From positions 16,014,364 through 16,078,363 of the forward strand of contig JAQFVV010000012.1 in assembly GCA_028023455.1 (NCBI GenBank): DNA of 64,000 nucleotides, in the 5' to 3' direction. Shown here piece after piece: positions 62,754 through 64,000 of the stretch. The DNA is from Epiperipatus broadwayi (taxonomy: Eukaryota > Onychophora > Udeonychophora > Euonychophora > Peripatidae). The notes beneath the pieces are model-generated. The model worked only from the letters and a program-made list of their open reading frames with translations. It was not told the DNA's origin and did not search any database. How positions within the stretch are numbered: the stretch's first letter is position 1; each line of letters begins with the position of its first letter. A program made the translations under genes and the position numbers.

Positions 62754-64000
62754 GGTCATAGGGACTTTGCTCTATTTTATGACAATACGACATTAATTAC
62801 TTAAGAAAAATTCATTATCACAGAGATCAGAAAATATTCTAAAGATAAATAAAACATAGTATTATATAGGAAATAATCCTAAATATTAATCTTAAATAGA
62901 AAATTGCAAAACAACCTTACTTTAAAACAACAAATATTCATATAAATAAATAATATAATATCAAATATAAATAGTTTTAAATTATATAATACCCGTTTGT
63001 TCAAGTTCATTTCTTTTAAAATATATTTATATGTTACAATATGTCATGAAGATTATATATATTTTATTTAATAATAAACAAATGTAAAAAAAATATTAAT
63101 AAGTAAATAAAAGTTCTTTAAACAGTCTGTATTTATGTTGAAATAATTCCTTGAGGAATTTTTTTTTAAGATGATGCAATTTCTAAGAAATCCATTACAC
63201 ATATGGTTTCAATAAGAAATTGTTTACCAGATGTAGGTTTTCCTTTTTGCAACATAAAAATTTTTAGAGATAAAGTTCAGCAGTATTTTTCTTTTTTTGA
63301 TCAATTACTTTTAAACATTCTCTGTTCCTATTGTAACTTTCTCATGTAAATGACATTCTATAATAAAATATTAATTTTAGGCAAGATAGAAAACAATCAC
63401 CTTCAGGAATAATTATTTTGGGGTTGTCTAGCCCATTATTCCCAGCAATGCAACTGATATATCAAGAAATATCTATCTAAAACACAAAGTTAAGTAAGTA
63501 GTCCATATGATTTAGTTCTATTTATAAACTCCTATTTCACATCAAGCTTTAAGTCACCATTGCTATAATAATGCATTGATATTTTTTTTTTCACTCAAAC
63601 TTTAACCTGTTCAACCTTGGGACACATTTCTATTCTTTAAAGATTCTGACAATCACCAATACTGCAATGAGAAAGTCTTTTTAAAAAGCTACAATATCCT
63701 TTACCAATAAAAATATTTCAAATTACATAATAATATTTAGCACCATAGTAAACAATCTTTTTTTAATATTAAATGAAATTCTATATTAAAGTTTTAAAAT
63801 AATATTTCTTTAAATTTAAAAATAGGAATAATAATCATAAAATGCACCCACATACATTTCAAAGAATAAACTAAGATTATACTAATTATTTTACATCATT
63901 TTAATAATAGATATAAATTAACACAAATATGAATTTATTATTTCTATTGCTAAAATCATTCATTCACATATAAAATGTTTTATAGTACATAGAATCTTAT
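62754..64000. other. AT-rich sequence, no features
   Basis: No exon, RNA gene or repeat recognised after the hAT element. If CXXC1 continues upstream this may be intron, but nothing in the sequence shows it. Confidence 0.4.

Noticed and set aside
1-64000. CRISPR arrays, operons, rRNA genes
   Set aside because: No regularly spaced short repeats, no prokaryotic gene organisation and no rRNA-like sequence. The direct repeats seen are explained by SINE tails, R357 units and element-internal duplications.

Overview
The window looks like repeat-dominated, very AT-rich DNA from a metazoan, most likely an invertebrate. I cannot name the species. There are no prokaryotic operons. Coding signal is limited to two spliced exons of one conserved gene plus many decaying transposon genes. 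A short run of N marks an assembly gap, so this is part of an assembled eukaryotic scaffold.

The one host gene I recognise is CXXC finger protein 1 (CFP1/CXXC1, the CpG-binding subunit of the SET1 histone H3K4 methyltransferase complex), on the minus strand. Its last two coding exons lie at 35239-35391 and 25084-25227. Both junctions have AG/GT splice sites and both introns are phase 0. They are separated by a 10-kb intron holding a decayed RTE retrotransposon and a local ~357-bp repeat family. Upstream exons were not found, so the preceding intron would exceed 28 kb or the exons lie outside the window. Everything below about 25.0 kb is 3' flank.

Layout: 1-7.4 kb, AT-rich DNA without genes. 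7.43-8.93 kb, a hAT element with a perfect 8-bp target duplication and a broken transposase. 9.9-15.7 kb, a cluster of foldback elements, SINEs and a 620-bp inverted repeat. 15.7-25 kb, mostly featureless, with one small foldback. 25-35.4 kb, the CXXC1 end. 35.5-53 kb, a nested transposon graveyard: three head-to-tail copies of one non-LTR retrotransposon, interrupted by two sister 8-bp-TSD elements, two long LTR-like elements and a truncated RTE copy, with a third long LTR-like element immediately in front. 53.6-62.75 kb, a 9.1-kb hAT element carrying a nearly complete transposase and hosting a nested 5.2-kb element. 62.75-64 kb, featureless.

The most informative content is the insertion architecture. 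Target-site duplications can be read for about ten elements, so the order of insertion can be reconstructed. A family of three non-coding elements (934, 1273 and 1891 bp), with 8-bp duplications and shared sub-terminal sequence, may be undescribed. So may the tail-to-head LINE array and the three 2.2-3.0-kb LTR-like insertions without coding capacity.
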